Assembly: GCF_012767755.2 (NCBI RefSeq)
Contig: NZ_AP023189.1
Span: 1,240,001-1,304,000 of the forward strand
DNA length: 64,000 bases
Source of the DNA: Pseudomonas tohonis
GTDB taxonomy: Bacteria; Pseudomonadota; Gammaproteobacteria; Pseudomonadales; Pseudomonadaceae
Direction: 5' to 3'
A program made the translations under genes and the position numbers. The notes under the pieces were generated by a model that was given only the letters and a program-made list of their open reading frames with translations, was not told where the DNA came from and searched no databases. This document shows positions 39,810 to 49,863 of the stretch, piece after piece (position 1 is the stretch's first letter; every line of letters starts with the position of its first letter).

Positions 39810-40780
39810 CAGTTGAAGGACTCGTGGTCCTGGCGCAACAGGGTCAGCAGCCAGACCATGTCGTCGGGCAGCGGCGATTCCCACTTCATGCGCGCGCCGG
39901 TCACCGGATGATCCAGTTCGAGGAAGCGGGCATGCAGGGCCTGGCGGGGAAAGTCCTTGAGGGTCTGGACCAGCGTGGGGCTGGCTGCGGGCGGGATGCG
40001 GAAGCGCCCCCCGTAGACAGGGTCGCCGACCAGCGGGAAGTTCACGTAGGACATGTGCACGCGGATCTGGTGCGTGCGGCCGGTCTCCAGCTTGACCCGG
40101 GCATGGGTGTGCGAGCGGAACCGCTCCAGCACCCGATAATGGCTGACCGCAGGCTTGCCGCCGGCCACCACGCCCATGCGCTGGCGCTGCTGCGAGCTGC
40201 GACCGATGGGGGCGTCGACCTTGCCGCCGGCGGTGATCACGCCAACCACGATGGCCTCGTAGATGCGGCTGACGGTGCGGGCCTGGAGCTGCGCCACCAG
40301 CTTGGTGTGCGCTTCCAAGGTCTTGGCCACGACCATCAGGCCGGTGGTGTCCTTGTCCAGGCGGTGCACGATGCCGGCACGCGGCACGTTGGCCAGGTCC
40401 GGGACATGGTGCAGCAGGGCATTCAGCAAGGTGCCATCGGCATGCCCCGCAGCGGGGTGGACAACCAGCCCGGCAGGCTTGTCCAGCACCAGCAGCTGGT
40501 CGTCTTCGAAGACGATGTCCAGCGCGATGTCCTGGGCCACCCACTCGCCCTGGGATTCCTGCTCGGCATTGAGCTCCAGCAAGGAACCGCCATGGACGGT
40601 GTCGCGCGGGCGCAGCACCTGGCCGTCGACCGTGAGCAGCCCGTCCTTGATCCAGGCGGACAGGCGCGAACGCGAATGCTCGTCGAAGAGTTGGGCAGCG
40701 ACCTGATCGAGGCGTTGCCCGCCCAGTTCGGACGGCACCTCGGCGCTGAGTTGAATAGCCTGCTTGATGATTGGGGACAT
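39809..40780 (-). CDS. rluD: 23S rRNA pseudouridine synthase RluD
   Basis: 323 residues from [11 protein letters not shown]-terminal S4 domain ([19 protein letters not shown]) then the RluA-family catalytic domain with the Asp-bearing motif [11 protein letters not shown] near 150 and [10 protein letters not shown]. RluD modifies the helix 69 loop of 23S rRNA. Normal length. Divergent from bamD and coupled to pgeF downstream, the usual Pseudomonas order. Confidence 0.95.
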   Translation of the reverse strand: MSPIIKQAIQLSAEVPSELGGQRLDQVAAQLFDEHSRSRLSAWIKDGLLTVDGQVLRPRDTVHGGSLLELNAEQESQGEWVAQDIALDIVFEDDQLLVLDKPAGLVVHPAAGHADGTLLNALLHHVPDLANVPRAGIVHRLDKDTTGLMVVAKTLEAHTKLVAQLQARTVSRIYEAIVVGVITAGGKVDAPIGRSSQQRQRMGVVAGGKPAVSHYRVLERFRSHTHARVKLETGRTHQIRVHMSYVNFPLVGDPVYGGRFRIPPAASPTLVQTLKDFPRQALHARFLELDHPVTGARMKWESPLPDDMVWLLTLLRQDHESFN

Positions 40781-40928
40781 GCTCGAAAACGGCGGGGGCG
40801 CAGCCTTTGGTTTCGGCCACGCGCTTGTGGTTAAATACGGCGTCTTTGTCCTGGGGGAGCCCAGGGCGCCCATCATAACAGGACGGCTCCGCCCAAGACA
40901 GCCAGCCGTCACAGGGACGCAAGCCGCT

Positions 40929-41948
40929 ATGCAAGTGAAACACCTGCTGCTGATCGCCATTCTCGCCCTAACCGCCGCCTGCTCCTCCAAAGAAGTGGTG
41001 GACGAGAACCTGAGCGAGTCCGAGCTGTACCAGCAGGCTCAGGCCGACCTGGACAACAAGAGCTATACCAGCGCCGTATCCAAGCTCAAGGCCCTCGAGT
41101 CCCGCTATCCGTTCGGTCGTTATGCCGAGCAAGCCCAGCTGGAACTGATCTACGCCTACTACAAGAACGTCGAGCCCGAGGCCGCCAAGTCCGCCGCCGA
41201 ACGTTTCATCCGCCTGCATCCGCAACACGCCAACGTCGACTACGCCTATTACCTGAAGGGCCTGGCCTCCTTCGACCAGGACCGTGGCCTGCTCGCCCGC
41301 TTCCTGCCGCTGGACATGACCAAGCGCGACCCGGGTGCGGCCCGCGACTCCTACAACGAGTTCGCCCAGCTGACCACCCGTTACCCGCACAGCCGCTACG
41401 CGCCGGATGCCAAGCAGCGCATGATCTACCTGCGCAACCTGCTGGCCGCCTATGAAATCCACGTCGCCCACTACTACCTGACCCGCCAGGCCTACGTCGC
41501 CGCCGCCAACCGTGGTCGCTATGTGGTGGAGAACTTCCAGGAAACCCCGTCCGTCGGTGACGGCCTGGCCGTGATGGTCGAGGCCTACCAGCGCCTGAAC
41601 CTGAACGACCTGGCCGCAACCAGCCTGGAAACCCTGAAGCTCAACTACCCCGACCACCCGAACCTGGTCGATGGCCAGTTCGTGCCGCGCGAGGAAGAGG
41701 CCGACAACCGCTCCTGGCTGGCCAAGGCGACCCTCGGCCTGATCGAGAGCGAGCCGCCGCTGCCCCCGGGCGAGACCCGCGCCAACCAGGACGTGATCAA
41801 GCAGTACGAAGACGCCCAGGAAGAAATCCCGGACGAACTGAAGCCCGAGAACCAGCAGGAAGTGCAGGAAGAACAGCACGAAGCGGAAGCCAACAGCAGC
41901 GGCGACCGCTCCTGGTTCAGCTACATGACCTTCGGCGTTTTCGACTGA
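40929..41948 (+). CDS. bamD: Outer-membrane assembly lipoprotein BamD
   Basis: 339 residues. Signal peptide with lipobox LTAAC (Cys near 18). Five TPR-like repeats follow, with [20 protein letters not shown] and [20 protein letters not shown] first. After about residue 245 there is a long acidic, Q/E-rich C-terminal tail, longer than in E. coli BamD (about 245 residues) but known in Pseudomonas. It forms the essential BAM complex with BamA. Single gene with a strong terminator. Confidence 0.95.
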   Translation: MQVKHLLLIAILALTAACSSKEVVDENLSESELYQQAQADLDNKSYTSAVSKLKALESRYPFGRYAEQAQLELIYAYYKNVEPEAAKSAAERFIRLHPQHANVDYAYYLKGLASFDQDRGLLARFLPLDMTKRDPGAARDSYNEFAQLTTRYPHSRYAPDAKQRMIYLRNLLAAYEIHVAHYYLTRQAYVAAANRGRYVVENFQETPSVGDGLAVMVEAYQRLNLNDLAATSLETLKLNYPDHPNLVDGQFVPREEEADNRSWLAKATLGLIESEPPLPPGETRANQDVIKQYEDAQEEIPDELKPENQQEVQEEQHEAEANSSGDRSWFSYMTFGVFD

Positions 41949-41970
41949 GAACACCCAACGTGATCGAAGA

Positions 41971-41995
41971 AGAGGCCTGCGGGCCTCTTTTTTTT
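41971..41995 (+). terminator. Terminator after bamD
   Basis: Hairpin AGAGGCC-TGCG-GGCCTCT followed by eight Ts. Confidence 0.93.
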
Positions 41996-42128
41996 GTCCC
42001 TGCGAATTGCCCGCCCCGCTCCAGGCATCGCCAGGGGACCTGACGCACAGCTCGCAGCCTCCCCGCTGTGCGCGGACCACCGGCTTGGCTAAACTGCGCT
42101 CCTTTCAATGACAAGTGAGCTCGCCGGG

Positions 42129-42365
42129 ATGATCCGCCTGCTGTTCTGGATTGTTGTGATCTTCGCCGCTGTCTGGGTCTGGCGCCGGATGAAGGCACCA
42201 CCAGCCCCGCGCCCGCAGAAACCCGCGGACGAGGCCGCCAGCCCGATGGTGCGATGCAGCCAGTGCGGCGTGCATGTGCCGCAGGCCCATGCGCTGGCCA
42301 GTGGCGAGCGCTGGTACTGCAGCCGCGCCCACCTGGAACAGGACACCACCAGCGGTGAGCGGTGA
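42129..42365 (+). CDS. PP0621-type small membrane protein with Cys cluster
   Basis: 78 residues from MIRLLFWIVV. One N-terminal membrane helix (LLFWIVVIFAAVWVW), a Pro/Ala linker, then a small metal-site candidate with C-x2-C (RCSQCGVH) and a later Cys/His pair (YCSRAH). Matches the small Pseudomonas family annotated PP0621. It overlaps the pilS start by 11 bases, so it is coupled to pilS. Function unknown. Confidence 0.85.
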   Translation: MIRLLFWIVVIFAAVWVWRRMKAPPAPRPQKPADEAASPMVRCSQCGVHVPQAHALASGERWYCSRAHLEQDTTSGER

Positions 42366-43947
42366 GTCGACGGTCCTGGGCGGGCAGCCGGCGCGGCGCA
42401 TCTTCCGCCTCTACAACCTCTACCGGCTGATCATCGGCCTCGCGCTGGTCGGGCTGATCTCCAGCGAGCTGGACAGCGAACTGCTCGACCTCGCCCGCGC
42501 GCAACTGTTCCGCAACGCCTCCTGGTTCTACCTGCTGCTGAACATCCTGATCGCCCTGATGGTCCGCCATCCGAAGCACATGCTGCAGGTGTTCAGCCTG
42601 GCACTCGTGGACGTGATCCTGCTGTCCTGCCTGTTCTACGCGGCCGGCGGTACGCCCAGCGGCATCGGCAACCTGGTGATAGTCACGGTGGCCATCGCCA
42701 ACATCCTGCTGCGGGGCCGGGTCGGCCTGCTGATTGCCGCCATCGCCACCATCGGCATGATCTACCTGACCTTCTACCTCAGCCTCAGCCGCCCGGAAGT
42801 CGCCAACCAGTACGTACAGGCCGGCGCGCTCGGCGCCCTCTGTTTTGCGGCCGCCCTCTTCGTCCAGGGCATCAGCAAACGCCTGCAACTGAGCGAGACC
42901 CTGGCGGAAAAGCGCGCCGCCGACGTCGCCAACCTCGAGGCACTCAACGCCCTGATCCTGCAACGGATGCGCACCGGCATCCTGGTGCTCGACGCGCAAC
43001 ACCGCGTGCTCCTGGCCAACCAGGGCGCCCAGACCCTGCTGGGCCGCGATGACCTCGCCGGACGCATCATCGACCCGCAGAGCCCGGAACTGGTCAAGCG
43101 CCTCCAGCAGTGGATGGACAACCCGGCCCTGCGCCCGCAGAGCCTGCAGGCCATGCCCGAAGGCCCGGTGCTGCAACCCAGCTTCGTACCGCTGCAACGG
43201 GGCGAGCAACGCGACACCCTGATCTTCCTCGAAGACATCTCGCAGATCGCCCAGCAGGCGCAACAGCTCAAGCTCGCCTCCCTCGGCCGTCTGACCGCCG
43301 GCATCGCCCATGAGATACGCAACCCCCTGGGCGCCATCAGCCATGCCGCGCAGCTGCTGCAGGAGTCGGAAGAGCTGACCGGCCCAGACCGACGCCTGGC
43401 GCAGATCATCCAGGACCAGTCGCGACGCATGAACCTGGTGATCGAGAACGTCCTGCAGCTGTCACGCCGCCGCCAGTCAGAACCCCAACTGCTCGACCTG
43501 AAGTACTGGCTGCACCGCTTCGCCAGCGAATTCCGCAATGCTTCCGGTCCCGGCCAGACACTGCACATCGAGACCAACAGCGGCACGATCCAGACCCGCA
43601 TGGACCCGCACCAGCTGACCCAGGTACTGACCAACCTGGTACAGAACGGTCTGCGCTACAGTTTTCAGAAGAACAAGGTCGGACAGGTCTGGCTTCGCCT
43701 ATTCCGTGATCCGGAAAGCGACCTGCCCATCCTGGAGATCATGGATGATGGAGCCGGCGTGCCGCCCGAGCAGGTGCAGCACATCTTCGAACCCTTCTAC
43801 ACGACTGAAAGCAAGGGTACCGGGCTCGGCCTGTACATCTCGCGCGAGCTGTGCGAGAGCAACCAGGCCCGCCTCGACTACCGCCCACGCGAAACCGGCG
43901 GCAGCTGTTTTCGCATTACCTTTGCCCACCCGCGCAAATTGAGCTGA
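42355..43947 (+). CDS. pilS: Sensor kinase PilS
   Basis: 530 residues using the GTG at 42355, the length of P. aeruginosa PilS, which decides the start. Six membrane helices lie within about 25-180, then a PAS region (about 195-300). The HisKA motif is AGIAHEIRNPLGA with phospho-acceptor His319. The ATPase domain has NLVQNGLRYSF, DDGAGVP and KGTGLGLYI. PilS senses pilin in the inner membrane and phosphorylates PilR to control pilA transcription. PilR lies 2 bases downstream. Confidence 0.96.
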   Translation: MSGESTVLGGQPARRIFRLYNLYRLIIGLALVGLISSELDSELLDLARAQLFRNASWFYLLLNILIALMVRHPKHMLQVFSLALVDVILLSCLFYAAGGTPSGIGNLVIVTVAIANILLRGRVGLLIAAIATIGMIYLTFYLSLSRPEVANQYVQAGALGALCFAAALFVQGISKRLQLSETLAEKRAADVANLEALNALILQRMRTGILVLDAQHRVLLANQGAQTLLGRDDLAGRIIDPQSPELVKRLQQWMDNPALRPQSLQAMPEGPVLQPSFVPLQRGEQRDTLIFLEDISQIAQQAQQLKLASLGRLTAGIAHEIRNPLGAISHAAQLLQESEELTGPDRRLAQIIQDQSRRMNLVIENVLQLSRRRQSEPQLLDLKYWLHRFASEFRNASGPGQTLHIETNSGTIQTRMDPHQLTQVLTNLVQNGLRYSFQKNKVGQVWLRLFRDPESDLPILEIMDDGAGVPPEQVQHIFEPFYTTESKGTGLGLYISRELCESNQARLDYRPRETGGSCFRITFAHPRKLS

Positions 43948-43949
43948 CC

Positions 43950-45281
<1,332 letters not shown>

Positions 45282-45293
45282 TCCCCGGCGGCA

Positions 45294-46391
45294 TCAGGCC
45301 AGCGGCTTCAGGCGCGCTCCCGGGGCATAGGGCGCGGGATCGACGATGGGCTCGCGCCCCAGCATCAGGTCGGTGAGCAGCCGGCAGGACGCGGGCGCCA
45401 GCACCAGCCCATTGCGGTAATGACCGCAGTTCAGCCAGAGCCCATCGAAACCGGGCACAGGCCCGATGAAAGGAATGCCGTCGGGCGACCCCGGCCGCAA
45501 TCCGGCCCAATGGCCGACCACCTCGGCCTCCGCCAGCGCCGGCAGCATCTCGATGGCCGACGCCCTCAGGCTTTCCAGTGCGGCCTCGGTCGGCGTCTTG
45601 TCGAAGCCTTCATGCTCCAGGGTGCTCCCCACCAGGATGTGACCGTCGCGCCGCGGGATCGCATAGCGCCCCTTGGCCAGCACCATGCTCGGCAGAAAAT
45701 CCGGCTCGCACTTGTAGAGAATCATCTGTCCCTTCACCGGTTCGACCGGTAACGAAAGGCCAAGTGTGGCAAGGAGTTCTCCGCTCCAGGCGCCAGCACA
45801 GAGAGCCACGCGGTCGGCCCGGAGTTCTTCCTGGCCTATCCTGACGCCGACCACCCTTTCCTCTTCGATGATGAAACTGTCGATTCCAGCCTGTTCACGG
45901 AGTGTGACGTTGGGGAGCGCAAAGAGCGCTGCTCGCAGCGATTGCGCGAGTCGTGGATTGCGGATATTGGCCACCCTCGGCATATGGACGGCGCGCTCGA
46001 AACCTGCCCCCAGAGATGGCACCTGCTTGTGCACCTGCATCATCTCCATCGCATGAAGTGGACGACCTTCACGGCTTGCCCAATTTAGGGCCTCGGTCTC
46101 GTCATCGAGGTCCAGCCAGTACAAACCGGTGGCGTGCACCTCTGGATCGATGCCAGTGGCCCTCAGCAGTTTCTCTCCAAGGTCTGGGTAGAAATCCTGC
46201 GACCAATGAGCCAAGGCCGTCACCGCGGCGCTGTAACGCCAGGGATAGAGGGGGGATACAATTCCGCCTCCGGCCCAGGAGGCCTCGCGTCCCACGTGCG
46301 AACGCTCGACGAGCACGACTTCGCTGGCGGTTGCCAGCTCCAGGGCGGTCAGAAGCCCAATGACCCCTCCACCTACAACAAGGACTGACAC
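45294..46391 (-). CDS. thiO: Glycine oxidase (thiamine synthesis)
   Basis: 365 residues. FAD-binding GxGxxG at the N terminus (VLVVGGGVIGLLTA), AGGGIVSPLYPW, and the C-terminal motif HWAGLRPGSPDGIPFIGPVP typical of DAO-family ThiO. It oxidises glycine to the imine used for the thiazole ring of thiamine. Convergent with pilR, stop 12 bases from the pilR stop, and divergent from the minor-pilin genes. Confidence 0.93.
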   Translation of the reverse strand: MSVLVVGGGVIGLLTALELATASEVVLVERSHVGREASWAGGGIVSPLYPWRYSAAVTALAHWSQDFYPDLGEKLLRATGIDPEVHATGLYWLDLDDETEALNWASREGRPLHAMEMMQVHKQVPSLGAGFERAVHMPRVANIRNPRLAQSLRAALFALPNVTLREQAGIDSFIIEEERVVGVRIGQEELRADRVALCAGAWSGELLATLGLSLPVEPVKGQMILYKCEPDFLPSMVLAKGRYAIPRRDGHILVGSTLEHEGFDKTPTEAALESLRASAIEMLPALAEAEVVGHWAGLRPGSPDGIPFIGPVPGFDGLWLNCGHYRNGLVLAPASCRLLTDLMLGREPIVDPAPYAPGARLKPLA

Positions 46392-46440
46392 GAAGACCTC
46401 CTGACTAATAAGTCACTCCATGGAACTGGAGCAAGGACAG

Positions 46441-46947
46441 ATGGAACGTAAGAATCTCGGAATGGGTTTGGCTTCCCAACTTATTTCTCTAGCGGTGTTA
46501 TCGATCATCATCGCGATGTCCTTGCCCAGCTGCCTGTCTTGGGTGATGGGGCATCGCGTAGCAGGATTCAGCCGTGACCTCGCGCATGCTGTTCATCAGG
46601 CTCGCCATCTAGCGCTTACCGAAGGGCGCCGCGTAACCCTGTGCCCTCTTGATAATGAAGGGCGATGCACTCGCGACTGGAGCAAAGCGCTGAGTACCTT
46701 CTTCGATGATGAAGGGCATCGAGTGCTGACTTCTCAAGATCATCTAATCTCGCTGCTGGATGTACCGCCAGGTATCGACCTTCATTGGGGTGGGGCCGGT
46801 AATAAGCGATCAATCCACTTCAACGGCAGCGGTCTGACAGCCATCAGCAACGGCACGTTTGTAGTAAGCGCGTCAACATCTCGCATTGAGCGGCGGATTA
46901 TCATCAACCGCCAAGGCCGGGTGCGAACGAAACACGGCGGCGAGTAG
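46441..46947 (+). CDS. FimT/GspH-like pseudopilin with atypical prepilin signal
   Basis: 168 residues from MERKNLGMGL, chosen for AAGGA just upstream. A hydrophobic N-terminal helix (QLISLAVLSIIIAMSLPSC) and a GspH-type body (AHAVHQARHLALTEGRRVTLC, IERRIIINRQGRVR) match the FimT position between thiO and fimU. The cleavage region reads NLGMGLASQ, without the usual G-F-x-L-x-E, so Glu5 is missing. It could be an unprocessed or differently assembled pseudopilin, or a decaying gene. P. aeruginosa FimT is dispensable for twitching and implicated in DNA uptake in related species. Confidence 0.75.
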   Translation: MERKNLGMGLASQLISLAVLSIIIAMSLPSCLSWVMGHRVAGFSRDLAHAVHQARHLALTEGRRVTLCPLDNEGRCTRDWSKALSTFFDDEGHRVLTSQDHLISLLDVPPGIDLHWGGAGNKRSIHFNGSGLTAISNGTFVVSASTSRIERRIIINRQGRVRTKHGGE

Positions 46948-47058
46948 CCGCATCCCCGTAAAATAGCCGCTCGTACGTTCCTCCATGCCGGCCATCCCAT
47001 GCTGTTTGAGGTCGAAGTTTCGGCCCGCTAGCTTACAGCCTGCGCAGAGGAAGTACTC

Positions 47059-47574
47059 ATGGAACGTATACGTGGATTCAGTCTGATCGAACTTCTGGTG
47101 ACCATCGTCATCATGGGGATCGTTGCATCAATTGCCCTGCCCGCGATGGGTGGGTTCATCGTCAGGCAGCGGGTGTCCGGGCAGGCCAGTGAGCTTATGA
47201 ATGCCCTGGCGGTGGCCCGCGTCGAGGCCACCAAACTCAATGCCAACGTGGTGGTGTTGCCCATGACCAACAGCGAGGACGGCTGGACCGACGGCTGGTG
47301 CGTTGGACCTGCCAGCATCAACAACTGCGCGAGCGCCGACGTCATTCGTAACTTCCAGGGAGCTTCGGATGTGACCGTCAACGCGCCGTACCTGCAATCC
47401 ACCAACAAGCTGACGTTCCGACGCGATGGAACGCTGTTGTCAGGCATCAGCGCCCAGTCCTTCAAAGTGACCTCGGAGCGTCTGCAGGACAATGACAGCA
47501 GCGCGCGCTGTGTGTCTCTCAATGCCTTGGGCAAGGCCTCGATCAAGAAGGTGAACCGCGATGCGTCCTGTTGA
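47059..47574 (+). CDS. fimU: Minor pilin FimU
   Basis: 171 residues. Class III prepilin signal RG-FSLIELLVTIVIMGIVAS with Gly-1 and Glu5, processed by PilD. The body holds the Cys pair expected for a disulfide (WCVGPASINNC), then ARCVSLNALGKASI and a C-terminal DASC. FimU caps the minor-pilin tip complex with PilV, PilW, PilX and PilE that primes pilus assembly. Its end overlaps pilV by 14 bases. First gene of the minor-pilin operon, 111 bases after the FimT-like gene. Confidence 0.92.
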   Translation: MERIRGFSLIELLVTIVIMGIVASIALPAMGGFIVRQRVSGQASELMNALAVARVEATKLNANVVVLPMTNSEDGWTDGWCVGPASINNCASADVIRNFQGASDVTVNAPYLQSTNKLTFRRDGTLLSGISAQSFKVTSERLQDNDSSARCVSLNALGKASIKKVNRDASC

Positions 47575-48136
47575 TAACGTCTCCAAGCAGGTGGGGATTT
47601 CGCTGATCGAGGTGCTGATCGCACTCTTGATCTTCGCCGTTGGCCTGCTCGGTTTCGCGGCGCTCCAGCTCAGCGCGTTGCAGAGCTCCGGGGATAGTAA
47701 CCAGCGCACCCAGGCGACCTGGATCGTGCAGGACCTGGCGGAGCGCATCCGCGCGAACCAGGAGGCTGGTACCAGCGACTACACCACGGCTCCGAACTGC
47801 TCCAACCTGCCGGCCCAGCGTTGCAGTGATTACTACAACCCGATCACTGCGGCCAAGGTGAACGGTGCCAACTGCACGGCTGCCCAGATGGCGGCCTACG
47901 ATCGCTGGGAGGCGCAGTGTTCTTATAGTGGAACAACCGCGTATGGTGCCGACGCGACTGCAGCCTCCGGGCGTTATAACAGTCGAGATTTCCTGGGACT
48001 GGCGGTCAGTGGTACGCAACCTCTCGCCGTTGTCGCATCCGGAACTCAACTGAGTATCACGACGACTTGGCAAAGTAAGGCTAGCAAGAACTCGGCCGGG
48101 GAAAACCTGACCAGCAGTGCGCAGGTGCAACGATGA
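47561..48136 (+). CDS. pilV: Minor pilin PilV
   Basis: 191 residues. Prepilin motif VG-ISLIEVLIALLIFAVGLLG with Glu5, followed by QLSALQSSGDSNQRTQAT, the typical PilV helix. The rest is beta-rich with Cys at NCSNLPAQRC and others. It forms the tip complex with PilW and PilX. It overlaps pilW by 4 bases (ATGA), so it is translationally coupled. Confidence 0.92.
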   Translation: MRPVDNVSKQVGISLIEVLIALLIFAVGLLGFAALQLSALQSSGDSNQRTQATWIVQDLAERIRANQEAGTSDYTTAPNCSNLPAQRCSDYYNPITAAKVNGANCTAAQMAAYDRWEAQCSYSGTTAYGADATAASGRYNSRDFLGLAVSGTQPLAVVASGTQLSITTTWQSKASKNSAGENLTSSAQVQR

Positions 48137-48936
48137 GCAAGCATTTCGTCTCTAGTTTTCAGCGCCAACGCGGCTTGAGCCTGGTCGAGTTGATGATCGG
48201 CCTGACCCTGGGCCTGATCCTGCTGCTGGGCATCATCCAGGTCTTCATCTCCAGCAAGCAGACGTTCGCGACCAACGATGCCATGGCCAAGTTGCAGGAA
48301 AATGGTCGGTTTGCCCTTGAGTTCATCACCCAGAGTGCTCGCCAGGCCGGCTACACCTCACCTGGCTCTACACTTGACCGTCCTTTCCCAGTGGAAAGGA
48401 CGGTCTGTGGAGTCGGTAACACCGGCAACAATCCTTGCGCTACCAACGGCAGCGGTAGTGGCGCCGATGTGGTGGGGTTCACCTTTGAACCTCCCATCAT
48501 CGATGGAGCCAAGCGCGACTGCGCCGGTGCGGTGGTGCCTGACAACAATCTGGTGGTCAATACCTTCTACATCATTCCAGCGGACGCAAATAACTCAACG
48601 GCCGCATTGGGTTGCAAGTCCTTCAACCGGACCACCAACGCGGCCCTGAGTGCCGGACAGCGCCTTATCGACGGTGTTGACTCCCTTCAGGTCCTCTACG
48701 GCATCGATACCGGGGGGAATTCCCAGAGCGTCAACCAGTTCGTATCGGCTGATCGCGTCAGCAACTGGAGCAAGGTTGTTGCTGTTCGTATCGCTGTCCT
48801 GGCCAACTCGGTTGATGTCCTGAACCCGGCCCCTGTTCAGCGGAACTATTACCTGCTGGATGCCGCTCCGTTTTCCTCCAGCGATGGTCGAGCGCGCCAG
48901 GTGTTCACTACCACCGTCCAGTTCAAGAATCTCTAG
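48133..48936 (+). CDS. pilW: Minor pilin PilW
   Basis: 267 residues. Prepilin motif RG-LSLVELMIGLTLGLILLLG with Glu5 and the PilW hallmark QENGRFALEFITQSARQAGY. Cys residues at TVCGVGNTGNNPC and in the middle domain. Largest minor pilin of the set, and the size is normal. Eleven bases before pilX. Confidence 0.92.
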   Translation: MSKHFVSSFQRQRGLSLVELMIGLTLGLILLLGIIQVFISSKQTFATNDAMAKLQENGRFALEFITQSARQAGYTSPGSTLDRPFPVERTVCGVGNTGNNPCATNGSGSGADVVGFTFEPPIIDGAKRDCAGAVVPDNNLVVNTFYIIPADANNSTAALGCKSFNRTTNAALSAGQRLIDGVDSLQVLYGIDTGGNSQSVNQFVSADRVSNWSKVVAVRIAVLANSVDVLNPAPVQRNYYLLDAAPFSSSDGRARQVFTTTVQFKNL

Positions 48937-48947
48937 GAAGCGCTCAT

Positions 48948-49493
48948 ATGCAGTCCCTCCGACCACTGCAACGCCAGGCAGGCGCCACCTTGATCGTTGC
49001 GCTTGTTTTCCTTGTCGTGCTGACCGCTGCGGGCATCACTGCTGTTCGTTTCGCGACCAACGACGAACGCATGGCCAGCAGCAACCAGTTCCGCAATACC
49101 GCTTACCAGCAAGGGCAGACCGAGATTCGCTCTCAACTGCTTCGGCTGAATGTGGTGGCGAATCGCCAACCGCTGATGTCTGCAACGAGCGGCACCCTTG
49201 CCACAACGTCAAATGAAGACGACCCCAACTGGGTCGGTTCGCTGTCTCGTTTCCCATCCCTGATGAGGCCTATTTCCCTGGCATCGATCGTTGCCTTACC
49301 AGCCTCGGGCAACAGCGAGAACGCCCAGACCAATACCATCAGGAGCGTCGGTCAGCTGGACTGTGCGAGTTTCGGAAAGGGGTATTCCTTCGGCAACTAC
49401 ACCTGCCAGCAGTACGAGATCAAGGCGACCACCCGGATTGGTGGTGCTCTTTCCGATCAGGCCCAGGGCCTGGTCTTCTTTAACCTCAAATGA
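48948..49493 (+). CDS. pilX: Minor pilin PilX
   Basis: 181 residues. N terminus QAG-ATLIVALVFLVVLTAAG, with Val at position 5 instead of Glu, as expected for PilX, the GspK-like tip pilin. The helix continues RFATNDERMASSNQFRN. A Cys pair occurs in the C-terminal half (LDCASFGKG, YTCQQYE). The gene keeps reading frame and order between pilW and pilY1. Confidence 0.88.
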   Translation: MQSLRPLQRQAGATLIVALVFLVVLTAAGITAVRFATNDERMASSNQFRNTAYQQGQTEIRSQLLRLNVVANRQPLMSATSGTLATTSNEDDPNWVGSLSRFPSLMRPISLASIVALPASGNSENAQTNTIRSVGQLDCASFGKGYSFGNYTCQQYEIKATTRIGGALSDQAQGLVFFNLK

Positions 49494-49505
49494 TCGAGGC
49501 CGGAT

Positions 49506-49847
49506 ATGAACCGTTTGATCCATTTCTTCCTGGCGCTTTTCGTTTCCGGTTTCGCATTGCATGGAGTTGCAGAGGGGACCGATGAAGCTCCACCGAAGTA
49601 CATCGAAAGCGCCACGCTGATTCTCAGTCTCACCAACAAGACTGGCGATCCCGTCAAAGGGTATGTACTCGCTACCGCTTGCCAGACCTGCGCTTCGCAA
49701 CGCTTCGAAGTGAACGACCAGACCAAGGTGTACCTGCGCGGCGAGCTTACCGATTTCGCTCATCTTGGCTTGAAGATCGATTGGCAAGGTTCGGTTTACT
49801 ACACCCCGGACGGCCTGCCCACCGTTATCGAATTGTTCCTGAACTGA
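49506..49847 (+). CDS. Secreted protein of unknown function between pilX and pilY1
   Basis: 113 residues with a signal peptide (LIHFFLALFVSGFALHGVAEG, cleavage near 22), shown here only as LIHFFLALFVSGFALHG. The mature part is a small beta-type domain with a C-x2-C pair (TACQTCASQRF). It lies 12 bases after pilX and 16 before pilY1, so it is in the operon. P. aeruginosa has pilY2 (similar size) after pilY1; no pilY2 is seen after pilY1 here. Whether this is a relocated PilY2 equivalent or a new partner is unknown. Confidence 0.75.
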   Translation: MNRLIHFFLALFVSGFALHGVAEGTDEAPPKYIESATLILSLTNKTGDPVKGYVLATACQTCASQRFEVNDQTKVYLRGELTDFAHLGLKIDWQGSVYYTPDGLPTVIELFLN

Positions 49848-49863
49848 CGCCGAGGATCGACAC

